Counted from the first letter of the stretch, positions 44,810 to 54,135 are shown. The stretch: 64,000 nt of DNA from Georgenia satyanarayanai (GCF_023715365.1 NZ_JAMBNZ010000005.1:124001-188000); one strand, 5' to 3'. Made by a program: numbers and translations. The notes: generated by a model not told the origin, from the sequence alone.

Positions 44810-45211
44810 TCAGTCGGCCTCGCCGGGCAGCACCCGCAGGTGGCCGCGGCGTCCGAGCTCGGGCTCGGGCAGGCGGTGGGTGACCGGTGCGGGGGCGACG
44901 GTGCCGGGCCGGGTGGCGGGCAGCGAGGGGCCGGGGCGGGCGCGGGAGGCCTCGCGCACGGCGTCGGCCAGCGCCTCGATGTCGTCGGCGCTGGGCGGGG
45001 CCGGCACGAACTCCGTGGCGAGGCGGACCACCTCCCAGCCCCGCGGGGCGGTGAGGCGGTGCGCGTGCTGCTCGCACAGGTCGTAGGAGTGCGGCTCGGA
45101 CTGGGTGGCGAGCGGGCCGAGGACGGCGGTGGAGTCGGCGTACACGTAGGTGAGGGTCGCCACGGCGGGACGGCCGCAGGCAGCACGGGTGCAGTGGCGG
45201 GAGATTCTCAC
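44810..45211 (-). CDS. DUF3499 family protein
   Basis: The protein has 133 residues, starting at the GTG at 45211 with TACCGT 6 nt upstream (45223-45218), a leaderless start. It opens VRISRHCTRAACGRPAVATL and has a later DLCEQHAHRLTAPRGWEVVR, suggesting a zinc ribbon of two CxxxC/CxxH pairs. The C-terminal third is Pro/Arg-rich. DUF3499 is a conserved actinobacterial family of unknown function, usually divergent from the metallopeptidase gene as here. Confidence 0.88.
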   Translation of the reverse strand: MRISRHCTRAACGRPAVATLTYVYADSTAVLGPLATQSEPHSYDLCEQHAHRLTAPRGWEVVRLATEFVPAPPSADDIEALADAVREASRARPGPSLPATRPGTVAPAPVTHRLPEPELGRRGHLRVLPGEAD

Positions 45212-45283
45212 GCCCTGACGGTACAACGTCCCGCAGGCACCGCCGGCCCGGCCACGCCGGGGCCCGGGGCCTACCATCGAGGG

Positions 45284-45712
45284 GTGCCCGACGACCTCGT
45301 GATCCCGTCCCGGCGTACCGCGCGCCGGCGGGACCGCCGTGGCCGTGGTCTGCGCGGCCCGTTGCTGCCGCCGACGCTGCCCGGGTGGCGCACCCGCAGC
45401 GAGGAGTTCGACGACGCCGTGCTCGGTGCGGTCGAGCGGTTGGAGAAGCGCTGGTCGCGCCAGCTGGCGGCGGTCGAGTTCGGCGTCGAGGAGGTCCCGC
45501 CCTCGGACCCGAGTCCGTGGGAGCGGGACGCCGTCGCCCTGGGGCGGTACTTCCCGGCCGACCCGGCCGCCGGTCTCACCGACCGCGTCGTCCTCTACCG
45601 TCGCCCGATCCAGTCACGCTGCGAGGACACCACCGAGCTCCACGGGCTCGTCGAGGAGGTCGTCCGCGAGCAGGTGGCCCACCTGCTCGGGCGCGACCCC
45701 GACGACCTCTGA
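45284..45712 (+). CDS. Zincin-like metallopeptidase family protein (PF06262), active site degenerate
   Basis: The protein has 142 residues, starting at the GTG at 45284 with TACCAT 6 nt upstream (45272-45277). A basic N-terminus (RRTARRRDRRGRG) precedes the core RSEEFDDAVLGAVERLEKRW and VVLYRRPIQSRCEDTTELHGLVEEVVREQVAHLLG. Where the family consensus shows HExxH, this sequence shows RExxH (VREQVAH): the first metal-binding histidine is arginine. It may no longer be a peptidase. It is convergent with DUF5719 and divergent from DUF3499, a conserved neighbourhood. Confidence 0.8.
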   Translation: MPDDLVIPSRRTARRRDRRGRGLRGPLLPPTLPGWRTRSEEFDDAVLGAVERLEKRWSRQLAAVEFGVEEVPPSDPSPWERDAVALGRYFPADPAAGLTDRVVLYRRPIQSRCEDTTELHGLVEEVVREQVAHLLGRDPDDL

Positions 45713-45721
45713 GTCTCCCTC

Positions 45722-47287
45722 TCAGCCGAGCGGGCGGGGGGCGGGTGCGAGCGGCACGGCACTGGCCGCGCGGGCGTCCTCGGTGAGCGGCACAAAGGAC
45801 ATGAGGCTGCCGTCGGGTGCGGACGCCGTGAACATGACGCCGCCGTGGACGATGCCGTCCGCGGCGCGGACCTCGAGCGCGGCCACGTCGCCGTCGGCGA
45901 GGGCAGCCGCGTTCTCACGCAGGGTGGTGCGCGGACCGAGGGTGCGGGTCACCGTGGCCCCGCGGGTGCCGTCGCGCAGCACCGGCACGAGCGCGACGGC
46001 GACGGGGTCGTCCGTCGGGTTGGCCAGGACGAGGGACGCGGAGGAGACGCCGTCGCCGGGCACGGCCACGACGCCGGAGGCGAGCGCGGGGACCGCCGGC
46101 GCCCAGGCGCGGTCGACGGGCGCGCTGCCCGGATCCTCCTCGCTCGCGCTGCCGACGGTCGTCGTCACGGCGGCGGCGGTGACGGGGAGGTCGGCGCTGA
46201 CGACCGCCGACCAGGCCCCCTCGGGGATACCCGTGAGGGAGATGTCGACGACGGCGCCCGGGTCCAGGACGAGCTCCTCGGCACCGGGCACGGCCTCGGG
46301 CCCCTCGGTGCCGAGCAGCTCGAGGGTGACGGTCGCGGTCTCCTCACCGGGGTTGACGACGCGGACGGCGGGGGCGTCCGCCTCCTCCCCCGAGCTCTGG
46401 CCGAGGAAGATGCCGGGGACGACGACGCTCTCGGCGGGTGGCACCGAGGGGGCGACGAGGTCGGTCCCCGCGGGGACGAGCCCCCGCAGCCGGCTGTCCT
46501 GGACGAGGGCGGTCACCTCACCGCCGGTCGCGGCGACGTGGACGGCGATCCTCGGGTCGGCGGCCAGGGCCTCGAGCAGGACGATGCGCTGACCGCCGGC
46601 CGGGACGAGGACGGTCCCGGCGGTGGAGAGGTCCAGGGCCCCGGTGCTCCCCCAGCCGCTGAGCGTGACGCTTGCCGGGGTCTGCCCGACGTTCGACAGG
46701 ACGAGCTGGGCAGAGTCGCCGGGCTGGGTCGAGCCGCCGACGAGCCACGCCGAGGTGGACGGGCTCTGGCACGACGTGGCCGCCAGGCCGCGGAGGTCGC
46801 CGGCCTCGGTGACGGCCACGTTGGTCCCCGCGACGAGCGCGACGACGTCCTCCACGGGCTCCGCCTCGAGGACGGTCGTCTCACCGGCGTCGGTGCGCTG
46901 CGCGAGGCGGGCGGTGCCGGTGAGGGGCACCTCGTCACCGGCGGGGGCGTCGAGCGCGGGCCGCAGCCGCAACGCGCCAGGTAACTGGTCCTCGCTGCGG
47001 GCGAGGGTGACGACGTCGAGCACGGTGCTCGTGCCCGAGCCCTCCGGGTCGAACTCGTCGTAGCCGAGGTCCTCCCCGGCAACAGCGGTGGCGAGGCGCG
47101 GCGGCCCGGCGCAGACCTGGGCCACGGTAGCGGCGTCGACCGGCACGACGACGTCCTCGAGCGCGACGACGTCCACGGGCACGGCCCGCCCGGCGAGCGC
47201 GACGCCGGCGGCGGCGGCGAGCAGGGCCGCGCCGGAGACGGCGGTGGTCACCCGGCGCAGCACCCGCCGGCTGGTGGGGGCGCTCAT
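45722..47287 (-). CDS. DUF5719 family secreted protein
   Basis: The protein has 521 residues, from the ATG at 47287 (MSAPTSRRVLRRV). A signal anchor ([17 protein letters not shown]) precedes a long beta-rich, Val/Ala/Thr/Gly exterior part with repeated valine-strand phrases (PASVTLSGWGSTGALD, VRVVNPGEETATVTLELL). It overlaps the glycosyltransferase stop (ATGA), and such pairing is typical of actinobacteria. It may act as a partner or scaffold of the large glycosyltransferase; no catalytic residues are recognised. Confidence 0.88.
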   Translation of the reverse strand: MSAPTSRRVLRRVTTAVSGAALLAAAAGVALAGRAVPVDVVALEDVVVPVDAATVAQVCAGPPRLATAVAGEDLGYDEFDPEGSGTSTVLDVVTLARSEDQLPGALRLRPALDAPAGDEVPLTGTARLAQRTDAGETTVLEAEPVEDVVALVAGTNVAVTEAGDLRGLAATSCQSPSTSAWLVGGSTQPGDSAQLVLSNVGQTPASVTLSGWGSTGALDLSTAGTVLVPAGGQRIVLLEALAADPRIAVHVAATGGEVTALVQDSRLRGLVPAGTDLVAPSVPPAESVVVPGIFLGQSSGEEADAPAVRVVNPGEETATVTLELLGTEGPEAVPGAEELVLDPGAVVDISLTGIPEGAWSAVVSADLPVTAAAVTTTVGSASEEDPGSAPVDRAWAPAVPALASGVVAVPGDGVSSASLVLANPTDDPVAVALVPVLRDGTRGATVTRTLGPRTTLRENAAALADGDVAALEVRAADGIVHGGVMFTASAPDGSLMSFVPLTEDARAASAVPLAPAPRPLG

Positions 47288-50200
47288 GTCGTCTCCTCCC
47301 GTCGGCGCCGCACGGGCACGGCGAGCAGCACGGTGAGCCCCAGGCCCACGGCCTGGGCCACGCGCCACGGCGTGAGCCACGCGGGCTCGTAGGTGAGCTC
47401 CAGGCGGCCGGTGTGGGCCGGCAGCTCGAAGGCCTGCCGCCAGCCGTCGGTGGTCGCCCGCAGCGGGCGGCCGTTGTAGGTGGCCCGCCAGGCGGGGTCG
47501 GCCCGCTCGGCGAGGACGAGGCGGCGGCCCTCCTCCCCCGCGTCGACACGACCGCTCGCACCAACCGGCCGCGCCGGCAGGGAGGCGAGGGCGTCTCCGT
47601 CCGCAGACACCACCTGGGCGCGGGCCACGGACTGCGCCGCTCCGGCAGCACCGGTGGACTGCGAGGTGCGCCAGATGACGCCGGAGGCGTTCTCCGTGAC
47701 CCGCTCGAGCCCGGCGGTGGCATCAAGCCGGGCGACGAGGTCCTGGCGGGTGGTCGCGGCCTCCGCGTCCGCGACGGGCGGGACGAGGACGACCCCGACG
47801 GCGAGACGGCCGAGCTGCTCGCCGGCCGCGTCAGCGGTCCCGGTGGCGAGCTCGGCGACGAGCCCGTGCAGCTCGGCGGTGGCGTCGTCCGGTGCGGCTG
47901 GCGCACCGCCGGGGCGAAGGCCCCGCGCCGCCACCGCCGTGGAGGTCTCGCTCAGCTGGGGGCCCGCGTGGCGCCACACCTCGGCCCGCACGCTCTTCCC
48001 CTCCGCACGGAGCGCGAGCACGCGTGCCCGCTCGGGGCTCGTCTGGAGCTCACGGGCGAGTGCTGGGACGGGCGGCGCGTCTCGGCCCTCGAGGGCGAGC
48101 AGGGTGCCCGCCTGCCCGCGCTGGTCGACGACCGTGGCGAGCCACCCGCCCGCGGTCGCGAGCGGGCCCAGGACCATGACGGCGGTGACGACGCCCGCGG
48201 AGAGCTGGCGCCAGCCGAAGCTGCGGGCGGTGAGCCACTCGCGCAGCCCGTCACCGCCCGCCGTCGTCGCGACGAGCAGCCCGAGCAGGGCGAGTGAGGT
48301 GCCGGCGCCGGCCCAGCCGTGGACGAGCTGCGCCTCGCCGGCCACGTCGCGGCCGACCGCCACGGGGGTGCGCGTCGACAGCAGGGCCGTCGCCAGGCCG
48401 ACGACGACGGCGACCCAGCCGGCGCGGACGGCCCGCGCGCGGCCCGAGCCGCGCAGCAGGGCGAGGACCGCGACGAGGGCCACGGCGGCGCCACCCGCCA
48501 GCGCGAGGACGGTGGGCCAGGGCTCCGTGAGGCCGGTCAGCCCGGGCACGGCGAGGGGCCAGCCGAGCGCCGCGAGCCAGGAGGCTCCGGGGTCGGAGGC
48601 GAGCGGCACCCCGGGGTCGGCGACGATCACGCGCCAGCCGCCCTCGGGGAGCGTGGCGAGGGCCGCGGTGAGCAGCGGGCCGAGGAGGAGGAGCGGGGGG
48701 ACGGCCACGAGCGCGAGCAGGCGCCGGCGGCGGGGCACGACGAGCGCGAGGAGGACGAGGACGACCACCGCTCCGGGCAGGAGGACGGGCGCGCCGGCGC
48801 AGGCGACGGCGAGCGCCAGACCACCGCCGGCGGCCGCCGAGATCGAGCCGCTGGTCGCCGGCGCGTCTGCCGCGGGCGCCGCGACGGCGGGGAGCTGCCC
48901 GGCTGCGGGGTCCTCGTCGTCCGCGGTGCGCCTGGCGTCGGCGAGGCCGGAGAGGATGACGTCGCGGCGGTGCACGCCCACGGCCCGCGCGACGCCGAGC
49001 GCCGCCCACGGCAGGGTGAGGTGGGCGAGGACGGCGCCGAGGCGCCCCTGGCCGAGGCTCACGAGCAACGCGGGGGCCAGGGCCCACACGACCGCCGCCC
49101 ACGCGCGCAGGAGCACCGAGCGGGTGGCGGCGCCGGCGGCGAACCAGGCCGCCAGCCCGGCGAGCGGCACGGCGAGGACGAGCAGCGCCGTCGTGAGGAC
49201 GTTGCCGCTCGCGCCGGCGAGCGGGAGCGCGGCGACGGCGAGGACGGAGAGGAGCGGGTCTGCCGGGCCGGCGTGACCGAGGCCTGCGGGGACCCACGCG
49301 GACGTGGCCGTCTGCCACAGCTCGCGGGCGGCGGCGTCGAGCGGCGCCAGGGCGCCCCCCCGCAGCGCGCCCGCGGTGAGAAGGGGACCGACGGAGACGA
49401 GCGCAACGGTGGTGAGGCCGAGGAGTACGAGGGCGAGGGTGCCGCGCCGCCGCCGGGCAAGGGCCGCGCGCTCGCGGATCTCCAGCTCGCTCGGGGCCAC
49501 GCGGTGGGCGCGGCCGGCGGCCTGGGAGCGGCGCTCGTCACGCTTCGCGCGGGCGATGTCGTGCCAGGAGGCGCGCAGTGGACGCAGGTGGCGCACCGAG
49601 ACCTGGCGGGTGGCCCGGTGCCGGCGCCGCGCGCGCCACACGGCAGCGGGCCGCGCGAGGACCTCTGCCGCGGCGCGCATCTCGGCGCCCACGAGGGTGA
49701 TCTCCTTGGTCGCGACGCGCCACAGCGCCCGCACCGGGGCGAGTGCGAGGATCGCCAGGACGACGAGTGGCACCCAGTACCACGGCGTCGAGGTGAGCCA
49801 CAGGAAGAGCTGGGAGCGGCGGCGGGCGGCAAAGGACCGGCGGGGGTCGGGCACGGTCTGCGGGTCGGGACCCGGGGAGGAGAGGTCGCGCAGGCCCTGG
49901 TAGGAGGCCCGCGCGTGGTGGACGACGGCGCCGGGCACGACGACGACGCGGTGGCCGGCGAGCCAGGCACGCTGGGACAGGTCCAGGCCGTCGCCGAAGG
50001 GGCCGAGCGCGGGGTCGGGCCCGCCGAGCTCGTCCCAGACGGTGCGCCGGACGAGCGCGCCGGCCGTCCCGACGGCGAGGACGTCCTCGCGGGCGTCGTG
50101 CTGGCCCTGGTCGATCTCGCCGTCCTCGATGTCGGGGACGCGCCGGCCGGTGGACGTGGCGCGGACGCCCGCCTCGAGGAGGAGGTCGGGGCGGGCCCAG

Positions 50201-50631
50201 TCACGCTGCTTGGGGCCGGCGACCGCGACCGACGGGCCGGACTCCCCCGCGCGGAGGAGCTCGGCGTGGGCGCGGGGCCCGGGCGCGGAGTCGTCGTGGA
50301 GGAGCCACAGCCAGGGCTCCGGCTCCGGCTCTCCCGTCCCGCCGTGCTCCGCGAGCGCGGCACGCACGGCCGCGCCGAAGGTGCGCGGCGCGGGGACCCG
50401 CAGCACCCGCACGGTGGAGATCTCGCGCAGCCCCGCGGCGTCGATCGCCGCGTGGACGGGCACACCCGTGCCCACCTCGCGGCCGGGGGCGCTCGTGTCG
50501 ACGACGACGACGGTCCCGACGGGACGCGTCTGCTCCGCCAGCCCCCGCAAGGTCTGCGGCAGGTACGGCGAGACGCCGGGGCTCACCACGACAGCGAGGG
50601 TCGTGGCGGCGCCGGCGTCAGTGGCCGACAT
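47284..50631 (-). CDS. Giant GT2-type glycosyltransferase with polytopic C-terminus
   Basis: The protein has 1115 residues, from the ATG at 50631 (MSATDAGAATTLAVVVSPGV). The N-terminal GT2 domain (about 1-300) has LAVVVSPGVSPYLPQTLRGL, a nucleotide-binding LWLLHDDSAPGPRAH (DDS motif) and an acceptor loop. The following 700 residues are mostly hydrophobic, with about 12 to 14 helices, an alpha-1,6-mannosyltransferase-like GT-C look, and a final exterior beta-rich region. It probably builds a cell-envelope glycan. It lies between WhiB2 and DUF5719, a conserved actinobacterial arrangement. Confidence 0.85.
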   Translation of the reverse strand: MSATDAGAATTLAVVVSPGVSPYLPQTLRGLAEQTRPVGTVVVVDTSAPGREVGTGVPVHAAIDAAGLREISTVRVLRVPAPRTFGAAVRAALAEHGGTGEPEPEPWLWLLHDDSAPGPRAHAELLRAGESGPSVAVAGPKQRDWARPDLLLEAGVRATSTGRRVPDIEDGEIDQGQHDAREDVLAVGTAGALVRRTVWDELGGPDPALGPFGDGLDLSQRAWLAGHRVVVVPGAVVHHARASYQGLRDLSSPGPDPQTVPDPRRSFAARRRSQLFLWLTSTPWYWVPLVVLAILALAPVRALWRVATKEITLVGAEMRAAAEVLARPAAVWRARRRHRATRQVSVRHLRPLRASWHDIARAKRDERRSQAAGRAHRVAPSELEIRERAALARRRRGTLALVLLGLTTVALVSVGPLLTAGALRGGALAPLDAAARELWQTATSAWVPAGLGHAGPADPLLSVLAVAALPLAGASGNVLTTALLVLAVPLAGLAAWFAAGAATRSVLLRAWAAVVWALAPALLVSLGQGRLGAVLAHLTLPWAALGVARAVGVHRRDVILSGLADARRTADDEDPAAGQLPAVAAPAADAPATSGSISAAAGGGLALAVACAGAPVLLPGAVVVLVLLALVVPRRRRLLALVAVPPLLLLGPLLTAALATLPEGGWRVIVADPGVPLASDPGASWLAALGWPLAVPGLTGLTEPWPTVLALAGGAAVALVAVLALLRGSGRARAVRAGWVAVVVGLATALLSTRTPVAVGRDVAGEAQLVHGWAGAGTSLALLGLLVATTAGGDGLREWLTARSFGWRQLSAGVVTAVMVLGPLATAGGWLATVVDQRGQAGTLLALEGRDAPPVPALARELQTSPERARVLALRAEGKSVRAEVWRHAGPQLSETSTAVAARGLRPGGAPAAPDDATAELHGLVAELATGTADAAGEQLGRLAVGVVLVPPVADAEAATTRQDLVARLDATAGLERVTENASGVIWRTSQSTGAAGAAQSVARAQVVSADGDALASLPARPVGASGRVDAGEEGRRLVLAERADPAWRATYNGRPLRATTDGWRQAFELPAHTGRLELTYEPAWLTPWRVAQAVGLGLTVLLAVPVRRRREETT

Positions 50632-50637
50632 CAAGCA

Positions 50638-50964
50638 TCAGACAGCCCGGCGCTTGAGCTTGCGACGCTCCCGCTCCGAGAGGCCGCCCCAGATGCCGAA
50701 ACGCTCGTCGTTGGCGAGGGCGTACTCGAGGCACTCGGCGCGCACGTCGCACGCCGTGCACACACGCTTGGCCTCGCGGGTGGACCCGCCCTTCTCCGGG
50801 AAGAAGGCCTCCGGGTCGGTCTGTGCGCACAGCGCACGCTCCTGCCAGCCGAGCAGCCCCTCGTCGGGGAGCTCGTCGATGGCGTACAGCCCCTGCTGCG
50901 CACCCGCCGTGACCCCGGTCGTCAGCGGACCATCACCGAGAATGTTCCACACTGCTCTTCCCAT
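50638..50964 (-). CDS. whiB2: WhiB2/WhmD-type Fe-S transcription factor
   Basis: The protein has 108 residues. Four cysteines C46, C69, C72, C78 can bind a 4Fe-4S cluster, followed by the GIWGG turn (90-94) and a basic C-terminus (ERERRKLKRRAV). WQERALCAQTDPEAFFPEKG and TREAKRVCTACDVRAECLEYA mark the WhiB2/WhmD subtype, which controls septation and growth. A consensus promoter lies upstream. The only AAGGAG is 16 nt before the ATG at 50964, farther than normal, so translation may use an unusual leader. Confidence 0.92.
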   Translation of the reverse strand: MGRAVWNILGDGPLTTGVTAGAQQGLYAIDELPDEGLLGWQERALCAQTDPEAFFPEKGGSTREAKRVCTACDVRAECLEYALANDERFGIWGGLSERERRKLKRRAV

Positions 50965-50991
50965 CGTCGACCGGTCGCATCTCCTTGGTGA

Positions 50992-51021
50992 ATTACACGC
51001 GTGTCATACGCGTCTCGTCAA
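50992..51021 (-). promoter_or_regulatory. whiB2 promoter
   Basis: On the minus strand TTGACG (51021-51016), an 18-bp spacer and TGTAAT (50997-50992) form a near-consensus vegetative promoter. The spacer holds two ACGCGT elements 5 bp apart, a possible operator for autoregulation. Confidence 0.6.
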
Positions 51022-51094
51022 GCCGAACGATGCTATGAGGGCTTATTCACGCCGTCCTCCGGTCACAGGCGCCCCACCGGCACCAGCGACGGCG

Positions 51095-52261
51095 TCAGAC
51101 CGACTCCTCACGCTTCTTCCGCGCGAAACGCGCGGGAAGGTCCGGACCGTCCCACACCTGGACCGCCCGCCAGATCGAGGCGGTGATCGGCACGGCCAGC
51201 ACCGCCCCGGTGAGGCCGGCGAGCACGGTCCCCGCCGTGAGCGCCACGAGGATGACGAGGGGGTGCAGGTTCAGCGTCCGGCCCATGACGATCGGCTGGA
51301 GGAAGTCGCCCTCGAGCTGGTTGACGCCGATGACGATCGCGACGACGACGAGCGCCTCGACCGGTCCCATGGCGACGAGCGCGACGAGCGCGGCGAGGAT
51401 GCCGGCGATGGTCGCGCCGACGAGAGGCACGAAGGCACCGAGGAACACGAGCACCGACAGCGGGATCGCCAGCGGCACCCCGACGATCGCCAGGCCGATG
51501 CCGATGAAGACGGCGTCGACCGCCGCGATGATCGCCGTGCCACGGACGTAGCCGCCGAGCGTGCGGACCGTCGCGTCCCCGACGCGCTGGCCCCGCCGGT
51601 ATCGGTGCCCCTCGAGGGGGCGCAGGAGGAACTCCCACAGCTTCGGGCCGTCCTTGAGGAAGAAGAACAGCACGACGACCATGATGAAGAAGCCCGCGAC
51701 GAAGTCGACGGTCTGCGAGGCGCCGGCGATCGCGCCCGAGCTGACCGCGCTGGACTGGAGCAGCCCGGCAGCCGACTCCAGGGCGGAGTCGATCTGCTCC
51801 TGGCCGATCTCGACGGGCAGGTCCCGCACGTAGTCCTGGAGCTCGGCAAAGCCGTCCAGCGCCTGGGCTCGAAGCTCGTCCCACTGGTTCACCACGGCGA
51901 GCGTCACGAGCCAGACCACCCCGCCGAGCGCGGCGATGATCGCGATGAGGGCGATCCACGTGGCGAGGAGGGACGGCAGGCCTTTGCGCCGCAGGAAGGA
52001 GACGAGCGGGGAGATCGCGGCGGACAGGACGAGCGCGATGAGCACCGGGATGACGACGAGCGTCAGCCGGGTGAGCACGAACACGAGGACGGCGAGGACC
52101 GCGGCGACGGCCAGCACCTGCAGGGACCGCGTGCCGACGCGACCGAAGCCGTCGGACCACAGGCCCGGCGCCGCTCTCTCGGCAGGCTGTGGCTCGGCGA
52201 CGGGCTCGACGGCGTCGGCGGCGTGCGCGACGTCCCGCGACCGTCTCCTCGATGGACTCAA
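51095..52261 (-). CDS. AI-2E family transporter (PerM-like)
   Basis: The protein has 388 residues, from the TTG at 52261 because GGGAGGGG sits 6 nt before it; no ATG in this frame fits. About eight membrane helices are arranged as in the family: LQVLAVAAVLAVLVFVL, VIPVLIALVLSAAISPLV and LATWIALIAIIAALGGVVWLV, then a large exterior loop (the EIGQEQIDSALESAAG region), FFIMVVVLFFFLKDG, and C-terminal IPLSVLVFLGAFVPLVGATIAGI and LEGDFLQPIVMGRTLNLHPLVI. Members act as small-molecule or sodium exchangers. It stands alone between WhiB2 and the TIGR03089 gene. Confidence 0.88.
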   Translation of the reverse strand: MSPSRRRSRDVAHAADAVEPVAEPQPAERAAPGLWSDGFGRVGTRSLQVLAVAAVLAVLVFVLTRLTLVVIPVLIALVLSAAISPLVSFLRRKGLPSLLATWIALIAIIAALGGVVWLVTLAVVNQWDELRAQALDGFAELQDYVRDLPVEIGQEQIDSALESAAGLLQSSAVSSGAIAGASQTVDFVAGFFIMVVVLFFFLKDGPKLWEFLLRPLEGHRYRRGQRVGDATVRTLGGYVRGTAIIAAVDAVFIGIGLAIVGVPLAIPLSVLVFLGAFVPLVGATIAGILAALVALVAMGPVEALVVVAIVIGVNQLEGDFLQPIVMGRTLNLHPLVILVALTAGTVLAGLTGAVLAVPITASIWRAVQVWDGPDLPARFARKKREESV

Positions 52262-52465
52262 TGGATGCCCCTCCCGTGCGTGGCGCCGGCGGCCACGCAG
52301 GCGCCCGCGGTGGGCGAGAGCCCCCGAGGCGCCCTGCCGGCCGCCGACCAAGTGCGCACAGCGTAACGATGCGGGAGTGGGCCCGCCCCTCCGCCGAGCA
52401 CCGCGGCCCTGGCCGGCCGTGGGACGGACCCCGCCGCTCCCTCCCGCTGCACGCGCTGCGCGGAC

Positions 52466-52477
52466 TAGGCTCAGCCC
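52466..52477 (+). promoter_or_regulatory. Leaderless -10 of the TIGR03089 gene
   Basis: TAGGCT at 52466-52471 and 6 nt before the ATG at 52478. A GTAAC half site lies further upstream (from about 52365) without a good partner. Confidence 0.55.
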
Positions 52478-53320
52478 ATGAGCATCGCGACGAAGGTGCT
52501 CGACCTCCTCACCGGGGACGAGCCGAACCAGCCCCGCCTCACCTGGTACGGCGCCGAGGACGAGCGCGTCGAGCTGTCCGGACGCGTCCTGGCCAACTGG
52601 GTCACCAAGGCCACCAACCTCCTCGTGGAGGAGGGTGAGGTCGAGCCCGGCTCGCGGGTGCTCCTGGACGTGCCGGTGCACTGGCGCGCCCTCGTGTGGG
52701 CGATGGCGACCTGGTGCGCGGGCGGCGAGCTCGTGCTGCCCGCCGAGGAGGACGGCGCCGTGGAGGACGACACCGACGACGAGCCCGCGTACGCGGAGGA
52801 GGACGGGCCGGACGTGAGCGACGACGAGTCGGTCTTCGTGCCGGACGAGACGGCCGAGGAGCCGGACATCGCGGTCACCGCCCGCCCCTCGGGTGCACCG
52901 AGCGCGGGGCTCGTGCTCGTCGTCGCCCTGCCGGCCCTGGCGATGCACGTCGAGGAGCCGATCCCCGCCGGAGCGGTCGACGCCGCCGCCGCCCTCATGA
53001 CCTACGGGGACTACCTCGGGTTCGTCCAGGAGCCGGGCGGCGAGGACAACGCGCTCTCAGGACCGGAGATCGCCGGCTCCACCGGTGGTCCGGTGCCCTA
53101 CGGCGAGCTCGCCGAGTGGTGCCGCGAGCAGACCCCCGCCTGCCACCGGGACGAGGAGCGCCCGCGCGTCCTGTGCGCGCCGCGCGACCACGTCGAGATG
53201 CTCGCGCACGCTGTCGCCGCCTGGCGCGCAGGCGGTTCCCTCGTGCTCCTCGGCGAGGACGTCGACTCCAGCCGCTTCGACGCGATCCAGGCCGCCGAGC
53301 ACGCCGCCGTGCGCTGCTGA
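52478..53320 (+). CDS. TIGR03089 family protein (acyl-CoA-synthetase-like N-terminus)
   Basis: The protein has 280 residues. It begins SIATKVLDLLTGDEPNQPRLTWYGAEDERVELSG, similar to the start of AMP-forming enzymes, but lacks the AMP-binding signature and the C-terminal domain. A long acidic stretch (about residues 90-130) interrupts the fold. The later part has PVPYGELAEWCREQTPACHR and LAHAVAAWRAGGSLVLLGEDV. TIGR03089 is actinobacterial and of unknown function; it is often near dTDP-rhamnose genes as here. It has a leaderless start. Confidence 0.85.
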   Translation: MSIATKVLDLLTGDEPNQPRLTWYGAEDERVELSGRVLANWVTKATNLLVEEGEVEPGSRVLLDVPVHWRALVWAMATWCAGGELVLPAEEDGAVEDDTDDEPAYAEEDGPDVSDDESVFVPDETAEEPDIAVTARPSGAPSAGLVLVVALPALAMHVEEPIPAGAVDAAAALMTYGDYLGFVQEPGGEDNALSGPEIAGSTGGPVPYGELAEWCREQTPACHRDEERPRVLCAPRDHVEMLAHAVAAWRAGGSLVLLGEDVDSSRFDAIQAAEHAAVRC

Positions 53321-53332
53321 ACCGGCGCAGTC

Positions 53333-54064
53333 TCAGCGCGCGGCCACGATGAGGACGGTGCCCGGTGTAGATCTGTCCACCCGCAGCGCCCGCAGCGGCG
53401 CCACGGCCATGAGCGCCGCTCCCACCATCTCCAGCCCCTCCTCGAGGTGGTAGGCGGCCACGACCGCCGTGCTGTGCTCGCCCGCGGTGGCGACAAGCTG
53501 GCTGCCCACGAGCTCCATGCCCACGGCGCCCGCGAAGAACGTCGCCAAGCCGGCGAGCAGGAGCGGACGCACGGCCCTCGGGATGCGTCGGGCGAGGAGC
53601 ACGACGACCACGACGATGCCGAGGGCGAGCGGGACGCCGACCGCCAGCCAGACGTACGGCAGTGTCTGGGCCGAGACGAGCAGGCCCCCCACGCGGTGCA
53701 GGTGCTCGTGCAGGGAGGCAAGCTCGTCCAGGGAGAAGCCGAGCAGCAGCACGCCGATGGCCACGCACACCCAGGCCCCGCCGCGCCGCTCGCCGTGCAG
53801 GAGCCACGCGAGCAGGAGCATGAGCGTGGCGCCGACGGTGAGCATGGTGACCGACCACCACGTCGGCACGTTCGCCTCGACGCCGACGTTGAGATAGGCG
53901 TGCCCCCCGCCACCGACCTGGAAAAACCGGTGCGTCATGAGCACGAGGGTGACGTAGCTGACGGCGACGAGCGCCACCGACACGGCCGCGAGAACCGCGA
54001 GGACCACGTGCCACGGAAGGGCACGACCGCTCGCGGGCTCGCAGGCTCCGGTGGGCTCGGGCAT
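53333..54064 (-). CDS. Polytopic membrane protein of unknown function
   Basis: The protein has 243 residues, from the ATG at 54064 (MPEPTGACEPAS) with TAGGGT 7 nt upstream (54077-54072), a leaderless start; upstream in-frame codons to 54112 are not needed. Six or seven membrane helices are visible (VVLAVLAAVSVALVAVSYVT, SVTMLTVGATLMLLLAWLL, WLAVGVPLALGIVVVVVLLA). A central SLDELASLHEHLHRVGG is histidine-rich. It is convergent with TIGR03089. No family is recognised. Confidence 0.75.
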   Translation of the reverse strand: MPEPTGACEPASGRALPWHVVLAVLAAVSVALVAVSYVTLVLMTHRFFQVGGGGHAYLNVGVEANVPTWWSVTMLTVGATLMLLLAWLLHGERRGGAWVCVAIGVLLLGFSLDELASLHEHLHRVGGLLVSAQTLPYVWLAVGVPLALGIVVVVVLLARRIPRAVRPLLLAGLATFFAGAVGMELVGSQLVATAGEHSTAVVAAYHLEEGLEMVGAALMAVAPLRALRVDRSTPGTVLIVAAR

Positions 54065-54135
54065 CTGGGACACCCTACCGGCGCCCGCCTGACCCCTGAG
54101 TTCCATCGGCACCGGCCTTGGGCCAGACTGTGCGC

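Noticed and set aside
52363-52372. Second MtrA-like half site before the TIGR03089 gene
   Set aside because: Only one GTAAC half; the position 11 bp upstream (GTGCG) does not match.
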